Below, one piece after another: positions 7,781 to 16,214 of a stretch of DNA of 64,000 bases. The first letter of the stretch is position 1. Each line of letters starts with the position of its first letter. The notes beneath the pieces are model-generated. The model ran no database searches. It was not told the origin of the DNA and worked only from the letters and a program-made list of their open reading frames with translations. Source of the stretch: CAKZYD01 sp039814715 (GTDB lineage Bacteria; Pseudomonadota; Alphaproteobacteria; Sphingomonadales; CAKZYD01). The position numbers and the translations under genes were made by a program. The DNA lies in the NCBI GenBank assembly GCA_039814715.1, contig JBCCAR010000004.1, forward strand, positions 57,138 through 121,137. Direction: 5' to 3'.

Positions 7781-8503
7781 ATGCAGCTTAAGCTGGTGGA
7801 AAATGGTGAGGATGCGCTTGCTTTGGTGCGCGCGCAGACCCTAGCGCATAAAGCCGGGCACACGGCAGCTTTGCCTAAACTTAAAGCACCTCATGCCTTG
7901 AGCGAATGCCTGATCCATCAAGCCCGCGATGGCGCAGGCAGTAGCTTTGCCTGGGCCTCTACGCGCTGCAATGGACAAGAACGCCCGCTTATGCTCTGGG
8001 TGCAAGACGCGGTAACGGCTCTGGAAGCCGGGCGCCCCTATCTGCCGGGCCTTCAGCAGGAGCCAGACCTAGCAGCGCGCTTTGTTTTAATTCAGGCCAA
8101 AACGGCGGTAGATATGCTGTGGGCGATGGAGGAAGCGCTGTTATCTGGCGCGGTCTCGGCGGTAATTGGCGAGATTTGGGGGATACCCAAAGCGCTGAAT
8201 TTCACCGCCACCAAGCGCCTGCAGCGGGCAGCGCAAATCGGCAAAACACCGTGTTTTTTGCTGCGCTATGGCCAGGAGCGCGCGGCCTCAGGCGCGCATG
8301 AACGCTGGCAGGTGCAAAGCGCGCCCAGCAAACCCCATGATGATGACCCGGGCGCGCCAGGCGCGCCGACTTGGCGGCTTGATTTGTTTAAAGCGCGCAC
8401 CCGTCAACCTTCGATCTGGACTGTGAATTATGAGCGAGAGGCACATCATCTCCATTTGGCTGCCCCACTGGCCGATGGATCGGTTCTTAAAAACGCAGGA
8501 TGA
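7781..8503 (+). CDS. imuA: ImuA-type SOS mutagenesis accessory protein
   Basis: About 240 residues with the RecA/SulA-like profile of ImuA: a central segment (ARFVLIQAKTAVDMLWAMEEAL and SAVIGEIWG) followed by a C-terminal tail WRLDLFKARTRQPSIW common to the family. It is the first gene of an imuA-imuB-dnaE2 cassette behind a LexA box, where it assists translesion synthesis by ImuB and DnaE2. The start is uncertain: ATG 7781 is used here, with an in-frame TTG at 7760. The 3' end overlaps imuB by 74 bp in another frame. No Walker A is seen, as in many short ImuA proteins. Confidence 0.8.
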   Translation: MQLKLVENGEDALALVRAQTLAHKAGHTAALPKLKAPHALSECLIHQARDGAGSSFAWASTRCNGQERPLMLWVQDAVTALEAGRPYLPGLQQEPDLAARFVLIQAKTAVDMLWAMEEALLSGAVSAVIGEIWGIPKALNFTATKRLQRAAQIGKTPCFLLRYGQERAASGAHERWQVQSAPSKPHDDDPGAPGAPTWRLDLFKARTRQPSIWTVNYEREAHHLHLAAPLADGSVLKNAG

Positions 8504-9986
8504 CAACATAGATACGCCGGCAGCCTTAACTTTGGAGGGCCAACATGGCCCAGTGATTTATGATTTAACGCCTGCTGCTTTGGCGGAAGGCCTGCGCCGC
8601 AATCAGCGTGTGGTGGACGCAAAAACGCTGGTACCGCAGCTGCTGACCTATAACGCTGACCCGGGCGGCGATAGCGTAGCCTTACGGCGTCTGGCTGCCT
8701 GGTGCCGACGCTGGTCGCCTTGGGTGAGCGTGGATGGCGCGGACGGTTTGCTGATCGATGCAAGCGGCTGCGCACATTTGTTCGGCGGAGAAGCGGCCAT
8801 GCTCGGGCAGATTGAAGCGCGCCTTAAACGCCTAAAGCTCAAAGTACGCACGTCGCTGGCACCAACACGCGGCGCAGCCTGGGCGCTGGCGCGCTATGGG
8901 CCTGCACGGTCAATCGTCTCTAATGAAGAGTTGGCCCCTGCCCTCTCTGTGCTGCCTGTCGCAGCGCTGCGCATCACGCCCGCAGCAGAACTTGTGCTGC
9001 GCCGGGTAGGCTTAAAGACCGTTGGTCAATTGATGGATGTACCGCGCGCAGCGCTCACCAAACGCTTTGGCAAAGGCAATTTAAAAACGATGTCCAAAAG
9101 CGAAGGCGTGCATCCCCTGCTGCGCTTGGACCAGGCTCTAGGGGTGCGCGAGGACCCTCTATCGCCTGCGCCGCATCGCCCGCGTTTGCGCGTGGTCCAG
9201 CCCTTGCTAGAGCCCATCGCCCATGTGGAAGCAGTGGAAATGGTCTTGGAGGGGCTTTGCGCCCGGCTGTGCCGATTATTGGAAGAGGCAGGACAAGGCA
9301 CCCGCGCGGTCAAGCTGGAAGGCTACCGCGTGGATGGTGGCCGCGCGGCGCTGCATGTGGCTGTCTCAAGGGCCACACGAACAGCCTTTCACATCCGCCG
9401 CTTATTTAAAGACAAACTAGAAACGCTGGATGCAGGCTTTGGCTTTGATACCATTGCCTTAGAGGCCGTGCGCACGCAGCCGCTGTATGCTGTGGCGTCC
9501 GATTTATCAGGCGTAGCAGCGCTGGATGGAGATGGCGCACAATTGCTGGACCGGTTGTCCGCACGGCTTGGCGCAGCCAGCGTGCTGCGCCCTATCCTGC
9601 GTGAAAGTCATATACCAGAACGCGCTGTCAGCTGGGTCCGCGCGCTTGATTATCAACCCCCGCGCCGCATGCCTGCCCCCAAGCGCGCCCTGCGCCCGCA
9701 CCGTCTGTTTGATCCGCCAGAGGAAATTCAAGTCACCTATGGTGTGCCAGAAGACCCACCAAAGGCCTTTGTCTGGCGCCGCCGCCCGCACCGGGTTGCG
9801 AAAGTGGAAGGGCCAGAACGCTTAGCGCCGGAATGGTGGCGCGCTGGCAGAGCCTCTCGCCTGCGCGATTATTACCGCATCGAAGATGACACCGGCCGCC
9901 GCTACTGGCTCTTCCGCTACGGCGTATATGGCGATGGCCGCAGTGAAGAGGCGCCGCGCTGGTACATGCATGGGATGTTTGGGTGA
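8430..9986 (+). CDS. imuB: ImuB, Y-family polymerase-like mutasome scaffold
   Basis: A 518-residue Y-family polymerase homologue. The first catalytic strand, normally HxDxDxFFA, reads ISIWLPHWPMDRF with no acidic pair, and the second (SxDE) reads SVDGADG, so the metal-binding Glu is missing; this is the known inactive form in ImuB. The C-terminus has the ImuB-specific tail RDYYRIEDDTGRRYWLFR...WYMHGMFG. ImuB bridges DnaE2, ImuA and the beta clamp during damage-induced mutagenesis. It overlaps imuA upstream and dnaE2 downstream (GTGA), consistent with one SOS-controlled transcript. Confidence 0.92.
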   Translation: MSERHIISIWLPHWPMDRFLKTQDDNIDTPAALTLEGQHGPVIYDLTPAALAEGLRRNQRVVDAKTLVPQLLTYNADPGGDSVALRRLAAWCRRWSPWVSVDGADGLLIDASGCAHLFGGEAAMLGQIEARLKRLKLKVRTSLAPTRGAAWALARYGPARSIVSNEELAPALSVLPVAALRITPAAELVLRRVGLKTVGQLMDVPRAALTKRFGKGNLKTMSKSEGVHPLLRLDQALGVREDPLSPAPHRPRLRVVQPLLEPIAHVEAVEMVLEGLCARLCRLLEEAGQGTRAVKLEGYRVDGGRAALHVAVSRATRTAFHIRRLFKDKLETLDAGFGFDTIALEAVRTQPLYAVASDLSGVAALDGDGAQLLDRLSARLGAASVLRPILRESHIPERAVSWVRALDYQPPRRMPAPKRALRPHRLFDPPEEIQVTYGVPEDPPKAFVWRRRPHRVAKVEGPERLAPEWWRAGRASRLRDYYRIEDDTGRRYWLFRYGVYGDGRSEEAPRWYMHGMFG

Positions 9987-12900
9987 CGGGCTTCATCGAA
10001 CTTGGCATCACCAGTTGTTTCTCTTTCCTGCGCGGCGCCTCCCATGGACAAGAGCTGGTGCGCAAAGCTAAAGCGCTTGGCTATGACGCGCTGGGCATTG
10101 CAGACCATAACACCCTTTCTGGCGTGGTGCGCGTGCATGGACCAGCAAAGAAAAACGAGATGCGCCCTATTATCGGCTGCCGTCTCAACCTAATAGACGC
10201 ACCCTCTTTGCTCGCCTATCCAATGGACCGCGCTGGCTATGGGCGGCTGTGCGAGCTGCTCTCTCTTGGCAAGATGCGCGCTGAAAAAGGGCAATGTGAG
10301 ATCGCCCTGGCCGATGTGGCAGACCATCAAGACGGACTGATCCTCATCGCCTTACCGAATGCAGATATAGAAAAACATTTGCCGCGCATGACAGCCGCCC
10401 TGCCTGGCTTGACCCACCTTGCCGCCAGTTATCTGTACCGCGGAGATGATACAGCGCGCATCCACCGGCTAGACCGTTTGGCACAGGCACATGGGCTGAC
10501 CCTGCTGGCGACCAATGATGTGCTCTACCACACTCCATCCAGGCGCCCTCTGCAAGATGTCATGACCTGCATCCGCGAGAAGACAAGCTTGACCAAGGCG
10601 GGGTATCTCCTGGAAGCCAATGGCGAGCGGCACTTGAAATCTCCCGCTGAGATGGCGCGTTTGTTTAGGCTATGGCCGCATGCTCTGCACGCCAGTGTGG
10701 AGATTGCAAAGGCGTGCCGTTTTTCACTCGATGAGCTGCGCTATGAATATCCTGAGGAGGTCGTACCAGAGGGCCAAACGCCCATAGACTATCTGCGCGC
10801 GCTCACCTTTGAAGGCGCTCAGAGCCGCTATCCAGGAGGCATCCCCGACAAAGTGATGACAGCGCTTGAAAAAGAACTGGGCATTATCGAGCGGCTTAAA
10901 ATCCCCCAATACTTTCTCACCGTTCATGACATTGTGAAATATGCGCGCGATTTACCACAACCAATCTTATGCCAAGGGCGCGGCTCGGCAGCCAATTCTG
11001 CGGTCTGCTTTTGCTTAGGCATCACTGCTGTTGATCCAGCAAACAGCTCGCTGCTATTTGAACGCTTTATCTCTGAAAGCCGCAAAGAGCCGCCGGATAT
11101 CGATGTGGATTTTGAGCATGAGCGGCGCGAGGAGGTTATCCAGCATATTTATGACCGCTATGGCCGCGCCCGCGCCGGGCTCGCGGCCACAGTCATCCAT
11201 TACCGCCCGCGCATGGCCATTCGTGAGGTGGGCAAGGTCATGGGTCTATCGGAAGATGTAACCGCAGAACTGGCAAAGACCAACTGGGGCAGCTGGGGCA
11301 GCAGCCTGCATTTAGAGCAAGCCAAAGACGCAGGCCTGGATGTGAACGACCCGCATTTGCGCCGCGCTATGCGCCTTGCCGATGAGCTCATCGGGATGCC
11401 ACGCCATCTTGGCCAACATGTGGGCGGCTTTGTCCTGACCCAAGACCGGCTCACCTCCACCGTCCCCATTGGTAACGCCGCCATGGAAGACCGGACCTTC
11501 ATTGAATGGGATAAGGACGACATCGACACGCTTGGCATTTTAAAGGTCGATGTGCTGGCCCTGGGCATGCTCACGTGCATCGCCAAAGCCTTTGGCATTC
11601 TCAAAAATATCTATGGGGTCGATCATGATCTAGCGACCCTGCCAAAAGAAGACCCAGCCACCTATGACATGCTGTGCAAAGCCGATAGCCTAGGCGTTTT
11701 CCAAGTGGAAAGCCGGGCGCAAATGAGCATGCTGCCGCGCCTTAAACCGCGGTGTTTTTATGACTTAGTCATCCAAGTGGCCATCGTTCGCCCTGGGCCA
11801 ATTCAAGGCGATATGGTCCATCCCTATTTACGCCGACGCGATGGCATTGAAGAGGTCAGCTATCCTAGGCCTAAAACAGGCAAACCAAATGAGTTGGAAG
11901 TTATTTTAGGCCGCACCCTAGGGGTTCCCATCTTCCAAGAACAAGCCATGCAAATCGCCATTGATGCAGCAAAGTTTACAGGCGATGAAGCCAATCAATT
12001 GCGCAAAGCCATGGCCACATTCCGCGCGCCGGGCACCATTCATACCCTGGAAGACAAAATGGTCAGCCGAATGATCGCCCGCGGCTATGACGCAGATTTT
12101 GCTCAGCGCTGTTTTGACCAGATCAAAGGCTTTGGCGAATATGGGTTTCCAGAAAGCCATGCCGCTAGCTTCGCCCATCTGGTCTATGTCTCCTCTTGGA
12201 TTAAGTGCCACTATCCCGATGTCTTCGCCGCCGCGCTTTTAAATTCACAGCCAATGGGCTTCTACGCCCCAGCCCAAATCGTCCGCGATGCGCGCGAGCA
12301 TGGCGTGGAGGTGCGCGAGGTGGATGTAAACATCTCCGATTGGGACAATTTCTTAGAGCCAAGCGGCACTCAAAACCAGCATGCTCTGCGCCTCGGCCTG
12401 CGCCAAATCGATGGCATCTCTGAAGACAGCGCGCAGGCCATTTTAGGCGCGCGCGATATGCCGTTTGAAGACATGCTGAGCTTTCAAGAGCGCACAAGGC
12501 TTGGCACGCACATCATTGAAAAGCTTGCCGCAGCCGATGCCTTCCGCTCTATGGGGATCGACCGCCGCAAAGCGCTTTGGCAAGTGCGCGCGCTTAAAGA
12601 CGCGCCAGAATTGCCGCTTTTCATCTTCGCGCAGGAGCGACCGGAAGGCGAAGATGTAGAAACGCAGCTGCCGGATATGCCATTGTCAGAGCATGTGGTG
12701 GCTGATTATCAAACGCTGCGGCTATCGCTGAAAGCCCATCCTGTCTCCTTCTTGCGCTCCACTTACGCGCAGGACGGCGTGCGGTCCGCCAAGGAGATTT
12801 TAGCGATGCCTAATAACAGCCGTACTGCGATGGCCGGTGTCGTTCTAGTGCGCCAGCGCCCGGGCACGGCGAAAGGCGTGATGTTCATCACAGCAGAAGA

Positions 12901-13219
12901 TGAAACCGGCGTCACCAACATCATCGTGTGGCCAAAAATGCTGGAGAAATACCGAAAGGTCGTGATGACAGCACGCTTGTTAATGGTGCGCGGGCAAGTG
13001 CAAACTTCTAGCGGTGTCACTCATTTGATCGCCCATAAGTTAATAGACTGCAGCACTGATTTAGAGCGGTTGGCTGACAGTGAGCTTGCCCTGCAGCCAC
13101 TGCGACCTGACGAAGTCATAAGACCGACCCCCGATCGTTTCAAATCAAGCGCAGCCTCATCTGGCCGCACGCACCCACGCAATATCCGGGTGATCCCAAA
13201 AAGCAGAGATTTTCATTGA
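9983..13219 (+). CDS. dnaE2: Error-prone DNA polymerase III alpha subunit DnaE2
   Basis: A 1078-residue C-family polymerase. It has an N-terminal PHP domain (residues 1 to about 280, starting GITSCFSFLRGAS), the palm aspartates in PPDIDVDFEHERR, the fingers motif GFPESHAASFAHLVYVSSWIK and a C-terminal OB fold (AGVVLVRQRPGTAKGVMF). DnaE2 does translesion and mutagenic synthesis with ImuA and ImuB after DNA damage; it is shorter than replicative DnaE and lacks its tau-binding tail. Start is GTG 9983, overlapping the imuB stop. All three genes are under the LexA box at 7722. Confidence 0.95.
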   Translation: MTGFIELGITSCFSFLRGASHGQELVRKAKALGYDALGIADHNTLSGVVRVHGPAKKNEMRPIIGCRLNLIDAPSLLAYPMDRAGYGRLCELLSLGKMRAEKGQCEIALADVADHQDGLILIALPNADIEKHLPRMTAALPGLTHLAASYLYRGDDTARIHRLDRLAQAHGLTLLATNDVLYHTPSRRPLQDVMTCIREKTSLTKAGYLLEANGERHLKSPAEMARLFRLWPHALHASVEIAKACRFSLDELRYEYPEEVVPEGQTPIDYLRALTFEGAQSRYPGGIPDKVMTALEKELGIIERLKIPQYFLTVHDIVKYARDLPQPILCQGRGSAANSAVCFCLGITAVDPANSSLLFERFISESRKEPPDIDVDFEHERREEVIQHIYDRYGRARAGLAATVIHYRPRMAIREVGKVMGLSEDVTAELAKTNWGSWGSSLHLEQAKDAGLDVNDPHLRRAMRLADELIGMPRHLGQHVGGFVLTQDRLTSTVPIGNAAMEDRTFIEWDKDDIDTLGILKVDVLALGMLTCIAKAFGILKNIYGVDHDLATLPKEDPATYDMLCKADSLGVFQVESRAQMSMLPRLKPRCFYDLVIQVAIVRPGPIQGDMVHPYLRRRDGIEEVSYPRPKTGKPNELEVILGRTLGVPIFQEQAMQIAIDAAKFTGDEANQLRKAMATFRAPGTIHTLEDKMVSRMIARGYDADFAQRCFDQIKGFGEYGFPESHAASFAHLVYVSSWIKCHYPDVFAAALLNSQPMGFYAPAQIVRDAREHGVEVREVDVNISDWDNFLEPSGTQNQHALRLGLRQIDGISEDSAQAILGARDMPFEDMLSFQERTRLGTHIIEKLAAADAFRSMGIDRRKALWQVRALKDAPELPLFIFAQERPEGEDVETQLPDMPLSEHVVADYQTLRLSLKAHPVSFLRSTYAQDGVRSAKEILAMPNNSRTAMAGVVLVRQRPGTAKGVMFITAEDETGVTNIIVWPKMLEKYRKVVMTARLLMVRGQVQTSSGVTHLIAHKLIDCSTDLERLADSELALQPLRPDEVIRPTPDRFKSSAASSGRTHPRNIRVIPKSRDFH

Positions 13220-13224
13220 AGACA

Positions 13225-13244
13225 TGTACATGCCATGCGGTACA
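13225..13244. promoter_or_regulatory. Dyad in front of eda operon
   Basis: TGTAC-N10-GTACA forms an inverted repeat, and CATGTACATG (13223-13232) is a perfect 10-bp palindrome at its left side, about 75-90 bp before eda. It could be an operator for a sugar-responsive regulator, but it does not match a motif I can name with confidence. Confidence 0.25.
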
Positions 13245-13315
13245 ACACCATTCATAAGTATACGGCATAGTTTTCCCATGGTCTTAAAAGACCAAGAATG
13301 TCGAAAAGGATCGCA

Positions 13316-13939
13316 ATGCAAGAGATCGAGAACATTATGCGCTCCGCGCCCGTCATCCCCGTTTTGGTGGTGGGCGACGTAAAATCGGCGCAGCCGATCG
13401 CCGAGGCCCTCGTCAAAGGGGGCCTTTGCAATCTCGAGGTTACCTTACGAACACCATGCGCGCTTGAAGTGATTGAGGAGATGTCGCGCGTTGAAGGCGC
13501 TGTTGTGGGTGCAGGCACAGTGACCAATGCGCAGCAATTGGAGGCCGCCGCAAACGCTGGCGCGGAATTTATTGTTGCGCCCGGACTAACAGAGCCCTTA
13601 GCGGCGGCGGCGCAATCCATGAAGATACCGTTCCTGCCTGGTGTATCGAGCGCGGGAGATATCATGCGCGGGATGGACCTAGGGCTGAAGCACTTTAAAT
13701 TTTTCCCTGCCGCGGCCTCTGGCGGTTTGCCAGCCTTGAAAGCCCTTAGCGGCCCATTCTTTGATTGCCTATTCTGCCCGACAGGCGGCATCAGGTTGGA
13801 CACAGCGCCAGACTGGCTCGCAGAGCCAGCAGTGCTGTGTGTCGGTGGAAGCTGGATCGTGCCAAAAGGGCCACTCCAGACGGAAAAAATCTATCAAAAC
13901 GCACACGCTGCTGCGGCTTTGAGTTCATCTTCATTTTAA
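13316..13939 (+). CDS. eda: KDPG aldolase (2-dehydro-3-deoxy-phosphogluconate aldolase)
   Basis: A class I aldolase of about 207 residues that splits KDPG into pyruvate and glyceraldehyde-3-P. Family marks: PVIPVLVVGDV at the N-terminus, the catalytic Glu in LEVTLRTP, GAGTV, FIVAPG, the Schiff-base Lys in LKHFKFFPA and the phosphate loop CPTGGI. ATG 13316 is preferred since AAGGA lies 5 bp before it; ATG 13298 is in frame 18 bp upstream. Only 51 bp separate it from zwf, so it probably leads an operon eda-zwf-pgl-edd-glk. Confidence 0.92.
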   Translation: MQEIENIMRSAPVIPVLVVGDVKSAQPIAEALVKGGLCNLEVTLRTPCALEVIEEMSRVEGAVVGAGTVTNAQQLEAAANAGAEFIVAPGLTEPLAAAAQSMKIPFLPGVSSAGDIMRGMDLGLKHFKFFPAAASGGLPALKALSGPFFDCLFCPTGGIRLDTAPDWLAEPAVLCVGGSWIVPKGPLQTEKIYQNAHAAAALSSSSF

Positions 13940-13990
13940 CTGCTTTTGCTGGTCGCTATAATGAAACGATAAAGAGCCAAAAGGGTGGCT

Positions 13991-15502
13991 ATGGACGCAC
14001 CGCATATCTCATCGCTGGAAGACAGTACGAAAGCGCAGCTGCTTCCGGTTGGGTCTTTTGATTTGGTTGTGTTTGGCGCGGCTGGTGATTTGGCGCAGCG
14101 CAAGCTCATTCCATCATTGTTTCACCGTTGGCGTGACGGTCAAATCCCTGAAGCATCACAGATTATTGGCGTATCGCGAACGGCGATGGACGATGATGGC
14201 TTTCGCGCGCAGTGCTATGAGAGCTTTTGCACTTTCTATCCCGGTGATTGCGTATCGCAGGAAGAATGGTCTCGTTTTGCCGTCCATGTTAGCTATGCCG
14301 CCATTGATGCCGCTAGCGATGGGGCCAATTGGTCTGGTCTCACAGCCAAACTCGCTGAGCGTGATGATGTCCAGCGTATTTTTTACCTTGCCCTGCCGCC
14401 GTCAATTTATGGGGCCGTATCTGAGAACATTGCAGATGCTGGGCTGAAGAGCGATGGCGCCCGGATTGTGCTGGAAAAACCGATTGGCAAGGATTTAAAG
14501 AGCGCAAAAGCCATCAATGATGCGGTAGGCGCTGTTTTTGAAGAAGAGACAATCTTTCGGATTGATCACTATCTGGGCAAAGAAACTGTCCAAAACCTGA
14601 TCGTATTGCGCTTTATGAACTCGCTATTCGAACCAGTTTGGAATGCCAATGCCATCGACCATGTGCAAATCACCGTGGCTGAGGCCATCGGCGCGGGCGG
14701 GCGCGCAGCTTATTATGACACTGCTGGCGCATTGCGCGATATGGTCCAAAACCATTTGCTGCAGCTTTTATGCCTGGTTGCGATGGAGCCGCCCCTCGAT
14801 CTGGAAGCAGATACGGTCCGTGACGAGAAAATTAAAGTTCTCAAAGCGCTGCGCCCCCTAACCACGCAGACAATTCGCGCAGCAAGTGTGCGCGGGCGAT
14901 ATACCAAAGGCGCAATCGACGGAGACGCTGTGCCTGGCTATGCAGAAGAACTCGGGCACGAAAGCCACATTGAAACCTTCGTTTCCTTAAAAGCCACCCT
15001 TGATAACTGGCGCTGGCGCGGCACTCCTTTTTACCTGCGCACTGGAAAGCGTATGGAAGCGCGGCGTTCAGAAATTGTTATCCAGTTTAAAGATATCGCT
15101 CACAATGTGGCGAGCCTGCCTGCTTCTGGTTTAGAGCCCACACGGCTGGTCATACGCTTGCAGCCGGATGAAGGCATGCGGCTAATCCTGGTCACGAAAG
15201 ACCCTGGACCTGGTGGATTGCGATTGCGTTATTTACCGCTGAACCTCAGTTATGCAGATGCCTTTGAAGCGCGTTACCCCGACGCATATGAGCGTCTATT
15301 GATGGCCATTATACGCGGCGACCTTGGCCTCTTCATGCGCCGCGACGAAGTTGAAGAAGCTTGGCGCTGGGTGGATGGTATATTAGCCGCCTGGAAGAGC
15401 GACGAAACCCCGGTTCATAAATACCCAGCTGGTACAGATGGCCCCGCACAATCAGCCGTCCTGCTGGACCGCGATGGGAAGGCGTGGTTCGATGGCGCCT
15501 GA
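13991..15502 (+). CDS. zwf: Glucose-6-phosphate 1-dehydrogenase
   Basis: A 503-residue enzyme that oxidises glucose-6-phosphate to 6-phosphogluconolactone with NAD(P)+. The nucleotide fold begins LVVFGAAGDLAQRKL, the substrate motif is RIDHYLGKE with the catalytic His just after Asp, and EKPIGKD holds another conserved Lys. ATG 13991 is well placed after AAGGG; an in-frame GTG lies 6 bp upstream but would be too close to that site. The gene overlaps pgl at its 3' end and is part of the Entner-Doudoroff operon. Confidence 0.95.
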   Translation: MDAPHISSLEDSTKAQLLPVGSFDLVVFGAAGDLAQRKLIPSLFHRWRDGQIPEASQIIGVSRTAMDDDGFRAQCYESFCTFYPGDCVSQEEWSRFAVHVSYAAIDAASDGANWSGLTAKLAERDDVQRIFYLALPPSIYGAVSENIADAGLKSDGARIVLEKPIGKDLKSAKAINDAVGAVFEEETIFRIDHYLGKETVQNLIVLRFMNSLFEPVWNANAIDHVQITVAEAIGAGGRAAYYDTAGALRDMVQNHLLQLLCLVAMEPPLDLEADTVRDEKIKVLKALRPLTTQTIRAASVRGRYTKGAIDGDAVPGYAEELGHESHIETFVSLKATLDNWRWRGTPFYLRTGKRMEARRSEIVIQFKDIAHNVASLPASGLEPTRLVIRLQPDEGMRLILVTKDPGPGGLRLRYLPLNLSYADAFEARYPDAYERLLMAIIRGDLGLFMRRDEVEEAWRWVDGILAAWKSDETPVHKYPAGTDGPAQSAVLLDRDGKAWFDGA

Positions 15503-16196
15503 CCTGATCACCTTTGCATCACAAGCGCAAATGGCTGTGAAAGTTGCCGACCTCATCGAAGCGCAGCTGCGCGCAGTGCTGCTGGAGAAGGGAAAGGCCG
15601 TGTTTGCCGTATCTGGTGGGTCGACGCCGCGGGCGCTGCATGGCGCTCTGGCGCAGCGCGATTTACGCTGGCAGGATGTAACCACCGTTTTGGTAGACGA
15701 ACGCTGGGTCCCCGCTGATCAACCTGGCTCTAATGAAGCCTTTGTGCTGGAGACGCTGCGCCGAGATAAGGCTGCTCATGTGCCGGTGGTTGGTCTGTAC
15801 AAACCGGCGCCGGCGCCCCAGGCGGCGGTAGAAGCAGTCGCGGCCGATGTTGCTAAAGCCGCTGCAAGCATTGATATACTACACCTCGGCATGGGGCCAG
15901 ACGGGCATACAGCCAGCTGGTTTCCTGGCGCGGATGGATTGCAAGAAGCCCTCACCACAGCAGATCAGGTGGCGGCAATCGCTGCCAAAAAAAGCGCCGT
16001 CACCGGCGCTTTAACCGAGCGTATGACGCTCACCCTGGCAGCTGTTAAAGCAGCGAGACACATTGTTCTGATGCTCACAGGCTTGGAAAAGCGACGCGTG
16101 CTGGAAACAGCCTTGGAGAATGGCCCCATTGACGCCCTACCCGTACGCGCAATCTTGCGCGCGCGGCCTGACATGTGGGTCTGCTGGGCCCCATAA
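15492..16196 (+). CDS. pgl: 6-phosphogluconolactonase
   Basis: A 234-residue lactonase of the NagB-like fold that hydrolyses 6-phosphogluconolactone. Motifs: AVSGGSTPRALH, VLVDERWVP and GMGPDGHTASWFPG. ATG 15492 overlaps the end of zwf by 11 bp, in another frame; a longer reading from 15438 would lie inside zwf and add residues unlike the family. It sits between zwf and edd, matching its place in the pathway. Confidence 0.93.
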   Translation: MAPDLITFASQAQMAVKVADLIEAQLRAVLLEKGKAVFAVSGGSTPRALHGALAQRDLRWQDVTTVLVDERWVPADQPGSNEAFVLETLRRDKAAHVPVVGLYKPAPAPQAAVEAVAADVAKAAASIDILHLGMGPDGHTASWFPGADGLQEALTTADQVAAIAAKKSAVTGALTERMTLTLAAVKAARHIVLMLTGLEKRRVLETALENGPIDALPVRAILRARPDMWVCWAP

Positions 16197-16214
16197 ATGG
16201 AGATTTGATATCCC